Origin: Chloroflexota bacterium
GTDB taxonomy: Bacteria; Chloroflexota; Anaerolineae; Anaerolineales; Villigracilaceae
Direction: 5' to 3'
Length of the DNA stretch: 64,000 bases
Assembly: GCA_013388855.1 (NCBI GenBank)
Contig: JACAEM010000033.1
Span: forward strand, 1-64,000
The notes under the pieces are model-generated. The model was not told the origin of the DNA. It saw only the letters and a program-made list of their open reading frames with translations, and did not search any database. A program made the translations under genes and the position numbers. Numbering within the stretch: position 1 is the stretch's first letter; each line of letters begins with the position of its first letter. Below, in pieces: positions 49,605 to 58,184 of this stretch.

Positions 49605-50642
49605 ATGACCAAAACTGTTCGTTCATTACTGTTCGTATTTGTCATGGCAAGCCTCGTACTCGCCGCTTGTGGCTCGCCAACCGCTGAGGCTCCCGTCGTT
49701 GAGCCGACCACCGCCCCCGCCGAACCTACAACAGCTCCGGCAGAACCAACCGCCGCCCCCGCGGAAGATCCGATGGCAATGTATGCGCCTGACGCTGTCT
49801 CCGGCGACATCATCACCGCCGGTTCCTCCACCGTCTTTCCCGTCACCGAACGCATGGCGGAACTCTTCCAACAAGAAGGGTACACCGGCAATGTCACCGT
49901 TGACTCCATCGGCACCGGCGCCGGTTTTGAGCGCTTCTGCGTCGCTGGCGAGTCCGACATCTCCAACGCTTCCCGCGCAATCAAGGATAGCGAAGTGGAA
50001 CAGTGCAAAGCCATCGGTCGTGAGCCGCTCGAATTCCGCGTTGCCACCGATGCCCTCGCCGTGGTCGTGAGCGCGGAAAACGATTTCGCCACCAACCTGA
50101 CCATTGAGCAGCTCGGTCAAATCTACTCCGGCGAAATCACCACCTGGGATCAGGTTGACCCATCCTTCCCCGCTGAAACCATCCAAATCTATTCCCCCGG
50201 CGCGGACTCCGGCACCTTCGACTATTTTGTCGAAGCCGTCATGGAAGAGCATGGTGGTGAAGAAGCCCTGCTCGCCCGCGAAGGCGCCCAGTACTCCGAA
50301 GATGACAACGTCCTCGTGCAGGGCGTGGTCGGCAGTCCCTACGCCATTGGTTACTTCGGTTATGCTTACTATGTCGAGAATACCGACACTTTGAAGGCGC
50401 TCAATATCGAAGGCATAGAACCCAACCAGGAAAACGTGGACAACGGAACCTATCCCCTCGCCCGCCCGCTCTTTATCTACTCCACCGCCGAGATTATGCA
50501 GGAGAAGCCGCAGGTTGCCGCTTTCATCTACTTCTACCTGACCAACCTCGAAGACAACATCGTTGACATCGGTTACTTCCCCGCTCCCGCTGCTGAGTTC
50601 GACCAGGCGATGAAAAACTGGGAAACCGGCGTCGGCAAATAA
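49605..50642 (+). CDS. pstS: Phosphate-binding lipoprotein PstS (system 1)
   Basis: The protein is 345 aa. Signal peptide with lipobox LAAC (Cys22), then a Pro/Thr/Ala repeat tether (PTTAPAEPTTAPAEP), then the binding domain. Phosphate-binding loops are visible: AGSSTVFPVTERMAE, SIGTGAGFERFC, DISNASRAIKD and SPGADSGTFDYFVEAV. It captures phosphate outside the membrane for PstCAB. AGGAG precedes the ATG. The hairpin between pstS and pstC would allow more PstS than permease. Confidence 0.95.
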   Translation: MTKTVRSLLFVFVMASLVLAACGSPTAEAPVVEPTTAPAEPTTAPAEPTAAPAEDPMAMYAPDAVSGDIITAGSSTVFPVTERMAELFQQEGYTGNVTVDSIGTGAGFERFCVAGESDISNASRAIKDSEVEQCKAIGREPLEFRVATDALAVVVSAENDFATNLTIEQLGQIYSGEITTWDQVDPSFPAETIQIYSPGADSGTFDYFVEAVMEEHGGEEALLAREGAQYSEDDNVLVQGVVGSPYAIGYFGYAYYVENTDTLKALNIEGIEPNQENVDNGTYPLARPLFIYSTAEIMQEKPQVAAFIYFYLTNLEDNIVDIGYFPAPAAEFDQAMKNWETGVGK

Positions 50643-50663
50643 TCGACCCGACAGAGTTATTTC

Positions 50664-50693
50664 GGGCTGGTCCCATTGCTTGGGGACCAGCCC
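50664..50693 (+). terminator. Intra-operon hairpin between pstS and pstC
   Basis: GGGCTGGTCCC (50664-50674) pairs with GGGACCAGCCC (50683-50693), then CATTTCTG. Without a real T-tract it probably acts as a partial terminator or mRNA-stabilising element. Confidence 0.6.
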
Positions 50694-50760
50694 ATTTCTG
50701 CTGTAAACATGGGATAACACGCATTGCCGCCCACCCAAACAAAGCATCGAAAGAGTTCTC

Positions 50761-51711
50761 ATGAAGGAAGAAGCACTAAAAATAAAAACTGTGGATGTCA
50801 AAAGTTTTCGTCAAGTTGATCTGAAGAAGAAAACCCGGGTTGGCGAAAGCCTCATCCAAATCCTGCTTTTCATGGCAGGGGTATTATCCATCTTTACAAC
50901 GATTGCCATCGTCTACGAACTGGGCAAGGAAGCCATGCTCTTTTTTGGCGACCCGGATGTGACGTTGGTCAAGTTCTTCACAATGACGAGGTGGCAGCCG
51001 GGCATCGGTCAGTATGGGATCGCCGCCCTGGTCTCTGCCACGTTGACGACCAGTTTCATCGCCATCCTGATTGCGCTTCCGTTGGGGTTGGCGTCCGCCG
51101 TTTATCTGAGCGAATACGCCTCTCCGAAAGCGCGAGGCGTCCTTAAACCGGTATTGGAAATTCTGGCAGGCATTCCAACCGTGGTGTATGGGTATTTTGC
51201 CCTCCTTTTCGTCACCCCAATCCTGAAAACCATTTTCGAAGACCGCATTCAGGTTTACAACATGCTGTCGGCAGGATTGGTAATGGGGATCATGATTCTG
51301 CCGTTGATTGCCTCGATGAGCGAAGACGCGCTCAGCGCCGTGCCTCGGGCACTCCGGGAGGGCGCCTACGCCATGGGCGCCACTCGTCTGGAGACGAGCC
51401 TGCAAATCGTGGTGCCCGCCGCATTATCGGGCATTGGCGCGGCGGTCATTGTGGGCGTTTCACGTGCGGTCGGCGAAACGATGATCGTGGCGGTCGCGGC
51501 GGGAGCAGGTCCCAACTTCTCCTTCAACCCGCTCGATGCCGCCGAGACCATGACCGGTCACATTGCGCGCATCAGCGGCGGCGACCTGTCGTATAACACC
51601 ATCGACTACACCAGCCTGTTCGCCATCGCGTTGATGTTGTTCCTTGTGACTCTGGTCCTAAACCTCATCAGCCAGTGGATCGTGAACCGCTTCCGGGAGA
51701 AATACGAATGA
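50761..51711 (+). CDS. pstC: Phosphate ABC permease PstC (system 1)
   Basis: The protein is 316 aa with six membrane helices and a basic N-terminal tail of about 35 residues. Typical PstC segments: SATLTTSFIAILIALPLGLASAVYLSEYA, EILAGIPTVVYGYFAL, and the ATPase-contact EAA loop SAVPRALREGAYAMGATRLETSLQIVVPAALSGI. Pairs with PstA to form the channel. The start ATG 50761 has no strong ribosome site. The stop overlaps the pstA start codon (ATGA). Confidence 0.94.
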   Translation: MKEEALKIKTVDVKSFRQVDLKKKTRVGESLIQILLFMAGVLSIFTTIAIVYELGKEAMLFFGDPDVTLVKFFTMTRWQPGIGQYGIAALVSATLTTSFIAILIALPLGLASAVYLSEYASPKARGVLKPVLEILAGIPTVVYGYFALLFVTPILKTIFEDRIQVYNMLSAGLVMGIMILPLIASMSEDALSAVPRALREGAYAMGATRLETSLQIVVPAALSGIGAAVIVGVSRAVGETMIVAVAAGAGPNFSFNPLDAAETMTGHIARISGGDLSYNTIDYTSLFAIALMLFLVTLVLNLISQWIVNRFREKYE

Positions 51712-52949
51712 TGAATCAAAGACGGGCTCATTTCCCCGAGGGAACCGATTTTTTCGCTTCACTACAGACCCGGTACCGGGTCGCCGCCATCTGGCAAAGC
51801 CTCTTCCTTTCAGCCTTGCTGATCGCGATCATCAGCCTGACCGCCCTGCTCTACAACGTGGTGGATGGCGCGTTCGGCTATGTGGCGTACGATTACAAAA
51901 AAGATCCAGCCACATTTACTTCCATACCGGTCAACGAACTGACAAAGGACGACCTGCTCATCATCTTGAAAGAAAACCTTTCCTCCGGCGCGTACAACAA
52001 GCTGGATGATGAGAAGAAAATGGAAACCCGCTCCCATGCAGACCTGTATGTGCTCTTTTTGGAGCGTCTCGTCCAGATCGACACCAAAGCCACCTGGAGC
52101 ATGACCGATTCCCTCTTGAGAGGCGCGGAAATCCGTACAGAAGCAGCAGAGAAATACCCCGACGCACAACTGGAATTTCGTTCCTGGCTGACGCCTCAGT
52201 TCCTGGCCACCCCCATGTCTTCCAAGGCTGAATTTGCCGGGGTACGCACTGCCATTCTCGGTTCACTCTGGCTTGTCGGGATCGCTATCCTGTTTGCCTT
52301 GCCCATCGGAGTGGGTGCAGCGGTCTATTTACAGGAATACGCCCCAAAGAATTGGTTGACATCCATCATCCAGACCAACATCAACAATCTGGCTGGCGTC
52401 CCCAGCATCGTGTACGGCATGTTGGGACTGGCAGTGTTCGTCCGCACACTCGAAGCGTTGACCAGCGGTTCCGCCTTCGGGATAACCGACTCGAACGGAC
52501 GCACCGTTCTCTCCGCCGGGTTGACCATGGGCATCCTCGTCCTGCCGCTCATCATCATCAACGCGCAGGAAGCCATCAAGGCAGTACCGGATTCGTTGCG
52601 GCAGGCGGCTTTCGGCGTGGGTGCGACGCGCTGGCAGACCGTCTGGCATCATGTTTTGCCGAACGCCCTGCCCGGCATCCTCACCGGCAGTATCTTGGCG
52701 GTTTCCCGCGCGCTGGGTGAAACGGCTCCGCTCATTGTGGTGGGCGCGTCCACTTTCATCAGCATCGACCCGAATAATCCGTTCTCAAAATTCACCGCCC
52801 TGCCCATCCAAATCTACAACTGGACCACACGCCCTCAATCAGAGTTTCATGCCATTGCGGCGAGTGCGATCATTGTCCTGTTGGTGATGCTATTGACCCT
52901 CAATGCAACTGCAATTTTGCTACGCAACCGCTTCCAGCGGCGATATTAG
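51708..52949 (+). CDS. pstA: Phosphate ABC permease PstA with a large extracytoplasmic insertion
   Basis: The protein is 413 aa from ATG 51708, over 100 residues longer than an ordinary PstA. After the first helix (about 24-45) comes an extra hydrophilic stretch (about 48-165: DYKKDPATFTSIPVNELTKD, later a helix rich in charged residues) before the permease core. The core has the usual VGAAVYLQEYAPKNW, NLAGVPSIVYGMLGL and EAA loop KAVPDSLRQAAFGVGATRWQTVWHHVLPNALPGI. The insertion lies outside and may contact PstS. pstB follows 9 bp later. Confidence 0.92.
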   Translation: MMNQRRAHFPEGTDFFASLQTRYRVAAIWQSLFLSALLIAIISLTALLYNVVDGAFGYVAYDYKKDPATFTSIPVNELTKDDLLIILKENLSSGAYNKLDDEKKMETRSHADLYVLFLERLVQIDTKATWSMTDSLLRGAEIRTEAAEKYPDAQLEFRSWLTPQFLATPMSSKAEFAGVRTAILGSLWLVGIAILFALPIGVGAAVYLQEYAPKNWLTSIIQTNINNLAGVPSIVYGMLGLAVFVRTLEALTSGSAFGITDSNGRTVLSAGLTMGILVLPLIIINAQEAIKAVPDSLRQAAFGVGATRWQTVWHHVLPNALPGILTGSILAVSRALGETAPLIVVGASTFISIDPNNPFSKFTALPIQIYNWTTRPQSEFHAIAASAIIVLLVMLLTLNATAILLRNRFQRRY

Positions 52950-52958
52950 GAGAAGGAA

Positions 52959-53741
52959 ATGCAATCTGAAAACGGTAAATATGCCATCGAAACCAAGAAT
53001 CTGAGTATCTTTTACGGCGCTTTCGAAGCCGTGAAAGATGTTGACCTGCAGATCGAGAAGCAGAAGATCACTGCTATCATCGGTCCGTCAGGATGCGGCA
53101 AGTCCACGCTTCTGCGCGCGTTCAATCGTATGAACGACTTTGTTGTGACCAGTCATGTAAAGGGTGAAATCCTCATGCATGGTACCAATCTGTATGGCAG
53201 GGGGATCGACCCGGTGGAGGTTCGCCGCCGTATCGGCATGGTGTTCCAGAAGCCCAACCCCTTCCCAAAATCCATTTACGAGAACATTGCCTGGGGAGCA
53301 CGCATCAACGGCTTCAAGGGGGACATGGATGAACTTGTTGAAGCATCCTTGCGCGGCGCAGCATTATGGGATGAGGTAAAGGATAAACTCAAGGAAAGCG
53401 CCTACGCGCTCTCTGGTGGACAACAACAACGCCTATGCATTGCCCGTACCATTGCCATCCAGCCTGAGATCATCCTGATGGACGAACCCGCCTCCGCTCT
53501 CGATCCGATCTCGACTCTACGCATCGAGGAACTGATGCAGGAACTGAAAAAGAACTACACCATCATCATCGTCACTCACAACATGCAGCAGGCGGCACGC
53601 GTCTCCGACTATACCGCCATGATGATGCTTTACGAAGATACCCGCTCCGGCACGGTGATCGAGTTCGATGCCACGAACCGAATCTTTACCAATCCCAAGG
53701 ACAAAAGAACCGAGGATTATGTCACCGGGCGCTTCGGTTAG
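52959..53741 (+). CDS. pstB: Phosphate ABC ATPase PstB (system 1)
   Basis: The protein is 260 aa with all ATPase elements: Walker [11 protein letters not shown]-loop VFQKPNPFP, signature LSGGQQQR, Walker [13 protein letters not shown] and H-loop [13 protein letters not shown]. PstB-specific AFNRMNDFV is present. AGGAG precedes the ATG. It powers PstCA phosphate import. Followed by phoU after 35 bp. Confidence 0.96.
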   Translation: MQSENGKYAIETKNLSIFYGAFEAVKDVDLQIEKQKITAIIGPSGCGKSTLLRAFNRMNDFVVTSHVKGEILMHGTNLYGRGIDPVEVRRRIGMVFQKPNPFPKSIYENIAWGARINGFKGDMDELVEASLRGAALWDEVKDKLKESAYALSGGQQQRLCIARTIAIQPEIILMDEPASALDPISTLRIEELMQELKKNYTIIIVTHNMQQAARVSDYTAMMMLYEDTRSGTVIEFDATNRIFTNPKDKRTEDYVTGRFG

Positions 53742-53776
53742 TGTGTATAATTATCGAATATCATCGAGAGGTATTT

Positions 53777-54466
53777 ATGGTACGAAAAACATTTGAAACC
53801 GAGATTCAGCAGGTCAAGGATAATGTTCTTGTCCTGGGTAGCATGGTCGAGCAGGCTTTGCTCGATTCGGTGGATGCACTAAAGAAGCGCGACATCAAAG
53901 CTGCGGAAAAGATCTTTGCCGAAGACAAGGAAATCAACAAAAAACGGTTCGAGATCGAAAACCAGCTCATGATCTTGATCGCCACCCAGCAGCCGATGGC
54001 ACGCGACCTGCGCGTTCTGGCTTCCACGCTCGAAATCATTTCCGAATTGGAGCGGATGGGCGATTATGCCAAAGGCATCGCCAATATCAACATCCGCATG
54101 GGTGATACCCCTCTGCTCAAACCGTTGATCGATGTTCCGCGCATGGCAAATAAAGGGGTGGATATGCTTCACCGCGCTTTGACCGCTTTCGTCAACGAGG
54201 ATGTGGAGACTGCGAAGAACCTCCCCGTCGAGGACGATGAAGTGGACGCACTCTACAACCAGATCTACCGCGAACTGATGACCTTCATTATCGCGGACCC
54301 CAAGACCATCGAGCGTGCCAACTGGCTCCTATGGGTGGCCCATAATCTGGAACGCTTTGCCGACCGAGTGACCAACATTTGTGAGCGAACCATTTTCATC
54401 GCGACCGGGGAATTGTTCGAAGTCAAATCCAGCGATGACGAGTTCTGGAAACAGCAAAACAAGTAA
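53777..54466 (+). CDS. phoU: Phosphate transport regulator PhoU
   Basis: The protein is 229 aa from ATG 53777 (GAGAGG upstream). Two three-helix PhoU repeats with the metal-binding E/D-x3-D patterns: LRVLASTLEIISELERMGDYAKGIA (repeat 1) and LLWVAHNLERFADRVTNICERTIF (repeat 2). PhoU joins the Pst transporter to PhoR and shuts off the Pho response when phosphate is ample. A TATAAT at 53746-53751 in the pstB-phoU gap could give phoU some independent transcription. A terminator follows at 54488. Confidence 0.95.
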   Translation: MVRKTFETEIQQVKDNVLVLGSMVEQALLDSVDALKKRDIKAAEKIFAEDKEINKKRFEIENQLMILIATQQPMARDLRVLASTLEIISELERMGDYAKGIANINIRMGDTPLLKPLIDVPRMANKGVDMLHRALTAFVNEDVETAKNLPVEDDEVDALYNQIYRELMTFIIADPKTIERANWLLWVAHNLERFADRVTNICERTIFIATGELFEVKSSDDEFWKQQNK

Positions 54467-54487
54467 ATGCAGTGGAAAAACAAAAAT

Positions 54488-54510
54488 CCGCCGGTGAACG
54501 GCGGTTTTTT
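54488..54510 (+). terminator. Intrinsic terminator of pstSCAB-phoU
   Basis: CCGCCG (54488-54493) / CGGCGG (54499-54504), loop GTGAA, then TTTTTT. Confidence 0.85.
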
Positions 54511-54530
54511 GTCTCCTCAGACCCATCATC

Positions 54531-55289
54531 CTATCCCATTTTTCCCGTGATGTAGGCTTCTGTCAATTCCTGCTTGGGAACAGTAAACATGGTTTCCGTC
54601 GGTGAAAATTCGATCAACTCCCCAAGCCAGAAAAGCCCTGTGTAATCAGAGACGCGCGCCGCCTGCTGCATGTTGTGCGTCACAATGACAATGGTATAGT
54701 CCTGTTTCAGCTCGGCAATCAACTCCTCGATCCGCGCAGTGGCAATCGGATCGAGCGCCGATGTGGATTCATCCATCAGGATCACTTCCGGCTGCACGGC
54801 AACTACGCGTGCAATGCAAAGTCTCTGCTGTTGCCCGAGCGAAAGCCCCAGAGCGTCAGATTTCAAGTTGTCCTTCACATCGTCCCATAGCGCCGCAGCG
54901 CGCAGGGATTTCTCCACCACATCGTCGAGGTTCACGTTCATGCCCATCACGCGCGGGCCGAATGCCACGTTATCATAGATCGACTGCGGAAACGGATTCG
55001 GTTTTTGGAACACCATCCCCACCCTCTGCCGGAGTGTGACCACGTCCATGTCCGCGTCGTAGATATTTTTACCGTTCAAAAGAATTTTGCCTTCCACGCG
55101 TGTTTCAGCAATGGTATCGTTCATCCGGTTCAGGCATCGCAGGAAGGTGGATTTTCCACACCCGGATGGTCCGATAAGCGCCGTCACTTTGCGGGGCTGG
55201 ATTTCGAGGCTGATCTTCGACAGGGACCTCTTGGAACCATAATAAAAATCAAGGTCTTGAACAGAGAACACAGATGGAGACACAGACAT
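54531..55289 (-). CDS. pstB: Phosphate ABC ATPase PstB (second copy, divergent)
   Basis: The protein is 252 aa with intact motifs: Walker [11 protein letters not shown]-loop VFQKPNPFP, signature LSLGQQQR (Gly to Leu at the third position), Walker [12 protein letters not shown] (Pro to Ser after DE) and H-loop THNMQQAAR. The LSLGQ and DES variants are slight departures from the consensus. It is transcribed alone, away from pstS2 (start-to-start 57 bp). It may supply the working ATPase for system 2, whose own ATPase at 58185 has lost the Q-loop glutamine. Confidence 0.93.
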   Translation of the reverse strand: MSVSPSVFSVQDLDFYYGSKRSLSKISLEIQPRKVTALIGPSGCGKSTFLRCLNRMNDTIAETRVEGKILLNGKNIYDADMDVVTLRQRVGMVFQKPNPFPQSIYDNVAFGPRVMGMNVNLDDVVEKSLRAAALWDDVKDNLKSDALGLSLGQQQRLCIARVVAVQPEVILMDESTSALDPIATARIEELIAELKQDYTIVIVTHNMQQAARVSDYTGLFWLGELIEFSPTETMFTVPKQELTEAYITGKMG

Positions 55290-55309
55290 GAACCGATTTT
55301 ATCATGTCA

Positions 55310-55338
55310 ATGACATGCCGAAAACTTTCGACTATAAT
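55310..55338 (+). promoter_or_regulatory. Promoter of the second pst operon
   Basis: ATGACA (55310-55315), 17-bp spacer, perfect TATAAT (55333-55338), eight bases before ATG 55347. No Pho-box array is seen here, so this system may be constitutive. Confidence 0.55.
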
Positions 55339-55346
55339 TCCATGCA

Positions 55347-56228
55347 ATGAAACGATTCATCCCGCTCGTTTTCACCCTGATTGTTTTCGTTTTTTCAACA
55401 TCATGCGGTCCCGCTTCTTCGGCGGAGGCCGCATCTGATTCTTCCACCGCATACATCGAGAACAAAGGCTCGGATACCATTGTCAACCTGGCGCTCGCCT
55501 GGGCGGAAAAATACCAAGACGACCACCCGGAGGTTCGCATATCGGTGACAGGCGGAGGATCCGGGACGGGAATCGCCGCGCTTATCAATAAAACAGTGGA
55601 CATTGCCAACGCATCCCGCCGGATTAAACAGGAAGAGGTCGATGAGGCAAAGTCGAACGGCGTAGAACCAGTCGAGCACATCATTGCACGCGACGCCATC
55701 GCCGTCATCGTGAATCCGGAAAATCCGGTGAGTGAGCTGACCCTTCAACAGATTTCCGATATCTACAGCGGCAAAATCACCAACTGGCAGGAAGTCGGAG
55801 GAGCAGATCGCCCCATCGTGCGGCTCTCGCGTGAGACGAATTCGGGCACCCACGTTTATTTCCTCGAAGAAGTCTTGCGACTGGGAAACAAAGAAAATAA
55901 AACCCTGTTTTCGACCGATACGCTTCTGCTCCCATCCTCGGAAGGCATCATCGCCGAAGTGCGTCAGAACCCGAACGCCATTGGCTATGACGGGTTGGGA
56001 TATGTCCCCGATGACCTCAAGATGATTGCCATTGCAAAAGAGGCGGGCTACGACTACGTCCTGCCATCGATCCCGACCGTGAACGACAAGAGCTACCCGA
56101 TCGCGCGCGACCTGTACATGTACACCGACGGCGAGCCGACTGGCATTGTCGAGGAATACCTCACCTGGATTCTCTCCGGCGAAGCACAGGAGATCGTCGC
56201 CGAGCTTGGGTTTGTACCTGTAAAATAA
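55347..56228 (+). CDS. pstS: Phosphate-binding lipoprotein PstS (system 2)
   Basis: The protein is 293 aa. Signal peptide with lipobox STSC (Cys20), short linker, then the PstS fold: ENKGSDTIVNLALAWAEKY, VTGGGSGTGIAALINKTVDIANASRRIK (phosphate loop), SRETNSGTHVYFLEEV and AIGYDGLGYV. It is clearly a paralogue of the first PstS but lacks the long tether. No Shine-Dalgarno; the -10 is close to the ATG, so the message would have almost no leader. A dispersed repeat fragment lies directly after its stop codon. Confidence 0.93.
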   Translation: MKRFIPLVFTLIVFVFSTSCGPASSAEAASDSSTAYIENKGSDTIVNLALAWAEKYQDDHPEVRISVTGGGSGTGIAALINKTVDIANASRRIKQEEVDEAKSNGVEPVEHIIARDAIAVIVNPENPVSELTLQQISDIYSGKITNWQEVGGADRPIVRLSRETNSGTHVYFLEEVLRLGNKENKTLFSTDTLLLPSSEGIIAEVRQNPNAIGYDGLGYVPDDLKMIAIAKEAGYDYVLPSIPTVNDKSYPIARDLYMYTDGEPTGIVEEYLTWILSGEAQEIVAELGFVPVK

Positions 56229-56270
56229 TGTCGTTGCGAGCGGCGCTTGCAGCGCCAAAAAGCAATCTTC
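56229..56270. repeat. Dispersed palindromic repeat (half copy)
   Basis: TGTCGTTGCGAG starts at 56229, a small hairpin GGCGC/GCGCC lies at 56242-56256, and AAGCAATCTTC ends the copy. This matches the left half of the element at 28163-28265. Confidence 0.6.
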
Positions 56271-56332
56271 TTTTTTGGGAGAAAAATGCCTCGTCTGGAA
56301 AAGTCCCCCTCGCAAAAACATAGTGGAGCATC

Positions 56333-57229
56333 ATGGAAAAATCCTTAACCTGGCGTGAGTTCGTTATCACCCGCCTCATTCAAACCTCGGGGTATTCAGC
56401 CATTGTTTTTGTGGCATTGATCTTTTTCTTTCTCATCCGCGAGGGCATTCCAACCCTCGGCGAAGTGGAACTCTCCTCCCTCCTCAATCTTCGATGGTAC
56501 CCTATCGAAGATTATTTCGGCATCCTCCCGCTTCTCACCGGTTCGCTCATCGTAACGATTGGCGCAGGGCTGATTGCCGTCCCGTTCGGGATCGGCACTG
56601 CGGTGTATATTTCCGAGATCGCCCCGCGCTGGATGCGCGAAATCCTTAAACCGCTTGTAGAATTGCTGGGCGGATTACCCTCGGTCGTGCTGGGATTTCT
56701 GGGAATCCTCGTCCTCTCCCCATTCATACGCGTCTTTCTCGACCTTCCGACGGGTCTGACCGCCCTGACCGGTTCCATCCTCCTCGGCGGGATCGCGGTG
56801 CCTACGGTCGTATCCGTGGCGGAGGACGCGCTTGACGCCGTGCCGCGAGCCTATCGCGAAGGCGCCTGGGCGCTGGGAGCCACACGCTGGCAGACCATCT
56901 GGCGCGTGACCCTGCCCGCCGCACGATCAGGCGTGTTGACCGCGGTCATGCTTGGCATCGGACGCGCCATCGGCGAAACAATGACTGTGATGATGGTCAC
57001 AGGCAATGCCCCCGTGCTGGCGCTCAAACTGGGCAGCCTTTTCTCCCCCGTCCGCACCATGACCGCCACCATCGCGGCAGAAATGGGTGAGGTCGCCAAT
57101 GGAAGTACGCATTACCATGTGCTGTTCTTCATCGGCATGGTGCTGTTTCTGATTTCATTGGGCGTGAATATCGCGGCATCGTCAGTTGTCTTCCGCGCCA
57201 AGAAACGCGCCGAGAGGATACTGTCATGA
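56333..57229 (+). CDS. pstC: Phosphate ABC permease PstC (system 2)
   Basis: The protein is 298 aa, six helices, of ordinary PstC length and without the basic tail of the first copy. Core segments: LIVTIGAGLIAVPFGIGTAVYISEIA, LVELLGGLPSVVLGFLGI, EAA loop DAVPRAYREGAWALGATRWQTIWRVTLPAARSGV, and VANGSTHYHVLFFIGMVLFL. Its stop overlaps the pstA2 start (ATGA). Confidence 0.93.
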   Translation: MEKSLTWREFVITRLIQTSGYSAIVFVALIFFFLIREGIPTLGEVELSSLLNLRWYPIEDYFGILPLLTGSLIVTIGAGLIAVPFGIGTAVYISEIAPRWMREILKPLVELLGGLPSVVLGFLGILVLSPFIRVFLDLPTGLTALTGSILLGGIAVPTVVSVAEDALDAVPRAYREGAWALGATRWQTIWRVTLPAARSGVLTAVMLGIGRAIGETMTVMMVTGNAPVLALKLGSLFSPVRTMTATIAAEMGEVANGSTHYHVLFFIGMVLFLISLGVNIAASSVVFRAKKRAERILS

Positions 57230-58089
57230 AACACCTCCTCGCCCGCAACCGTCATCTTGTCCAGCGCATTGGGTTCACATCCATCACCATGATGGCGTTT
57301 GCCACCGTCTTCCCAATCGTCGCCACGGTCATCTATATCCTTATCAAAGGTGGTCCCGCCATCTCCCTCGAATTCCTGACCGGTTTTCCGCATGATGGAA
57401 TGCGCGCTGGCGGCATCCTGCCTGCCATTATCGGTACGGTCTATCTTACGCTGGGCACGGCGGTCTTCTCCGTTCCGCTTGGTATCGCCGCGGCAATCTA
57501 TCTCTCCGAATACGCCGCAGATACGCCGCTCACGCGCACAATTCGCATTGCCATCATCAATCTGGCGGGCATTCCATCCGTGGTCTATGGCTTGTTCGGT
57601 CTCGGTCTTTTTGTGCTCTTCCTGAACTTCGGCACATCCATTCTGGCGGCATCGCTCACCCTCTCGATCATGACGCTGCCCGTCATCATCAGCACGGCGG
57701 AGGAATCCCTGCGCGCGGTGCCGCAAGCCTTCCGCACTGTGAGCATTTCACTTGGAGCGACGCGCTGGCAGACCATTCAACGCATCGTGTTGAAAGAAGC
57801 GCTGCCCGGCATCCTCACCGGCGTCATCCTCGGGCTCGAACGCGCCGCAGGCGAGACCGCCCCCATCCTGTTCACGGGCGCGGCGTTCTTCCTGCCGCGT
57901 CTCCCCGGCTCACCATTCGATGCGACGATGGCGCTTCCCTATCACCTGTTCGTCATCTCCACTCAAGTGCCTGAAATGCCGATCAAAATCCAATATGGCA
58001 CGGCGCTGGTCTTGCTGGTTTTTGTGCTCACCATGAATCTCATCGCGACCATCATCCGTTCCCGCGCGAGGGCGAAACGACAATGGTAA
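57226..58089 (+). CDS. pstA: Phosphate ABC permease PstA (system 2)
   Basis: The protein is 287 aa, normal PstA length, in contrast to the 413-aa first copy. Segments: GTVYLTLGTAVFSVPLGIAAAIYLSEYA, INLAGIPSVVYGLFGLGLFV and the EAA loop RAVPQAFRTVSISLGATRWQTIQRIVLKEALPGILTG. ATGA overlap with pstC2. A dispersed repeat separates it from the ATPase gene by 95 bp, which is unusual in a pst operon. Confidence 0.93.
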   Translation: MKHLLARNRHLVQRIGFTSITMMAFATVFPIVATVIYILIKGGPAISLEFLTGFPHDGMRAGGILPAIIGTVYLTLGTAVFSVPLGIAAAIYLSEYAADTPLTRTIRIAIINLAGIPSVVYGLFGLGLFVLFLNFGTSILAASLTLSIMTLPVIISTAEESLRAVPQAFRTVSISLGATRWQTIQRIVLKEALPGILTGVILGLERAAGETAPILFTGAAFFLPRLPGSPFDATMALPYHLFVISTQVPEMPIKIQYGTALVLLVFVLTMNLIATIIRSRARAKRQW

Positions 58090-58095
58090 ATTTCC

Positions 58096-58174
58096 GTCAT
58101 TGCGAGCCCAATCCCTTTCATAGTACACAGGGTTGCTTCATTATCAATCACGACAAGCGCTCCTCGCCATGACA
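58096..58174. repeat. Dispersed palindromic repeat (diverged copy)
   Basis: GTCATTGCGAG at the left (58096-58106) and CCTCGCCATGACA at the right (58162-58174), with GGTTGCTTC inside. Same outer arms as the element at 28163-28265, with a decayed middle. It occupies the pstA2-pstB3 gap. Confidence 0.6.
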
Positions 58175-58184
58175 AACATATCTC

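Noticed and set aside
49626-50801. 391-codon minus-strand frame over pstS
   Set aside because: Gly/Val/Asp-rich shadow of pstS; pstS has a signal peptide, Pho boxes and ribosome site on the other strand.
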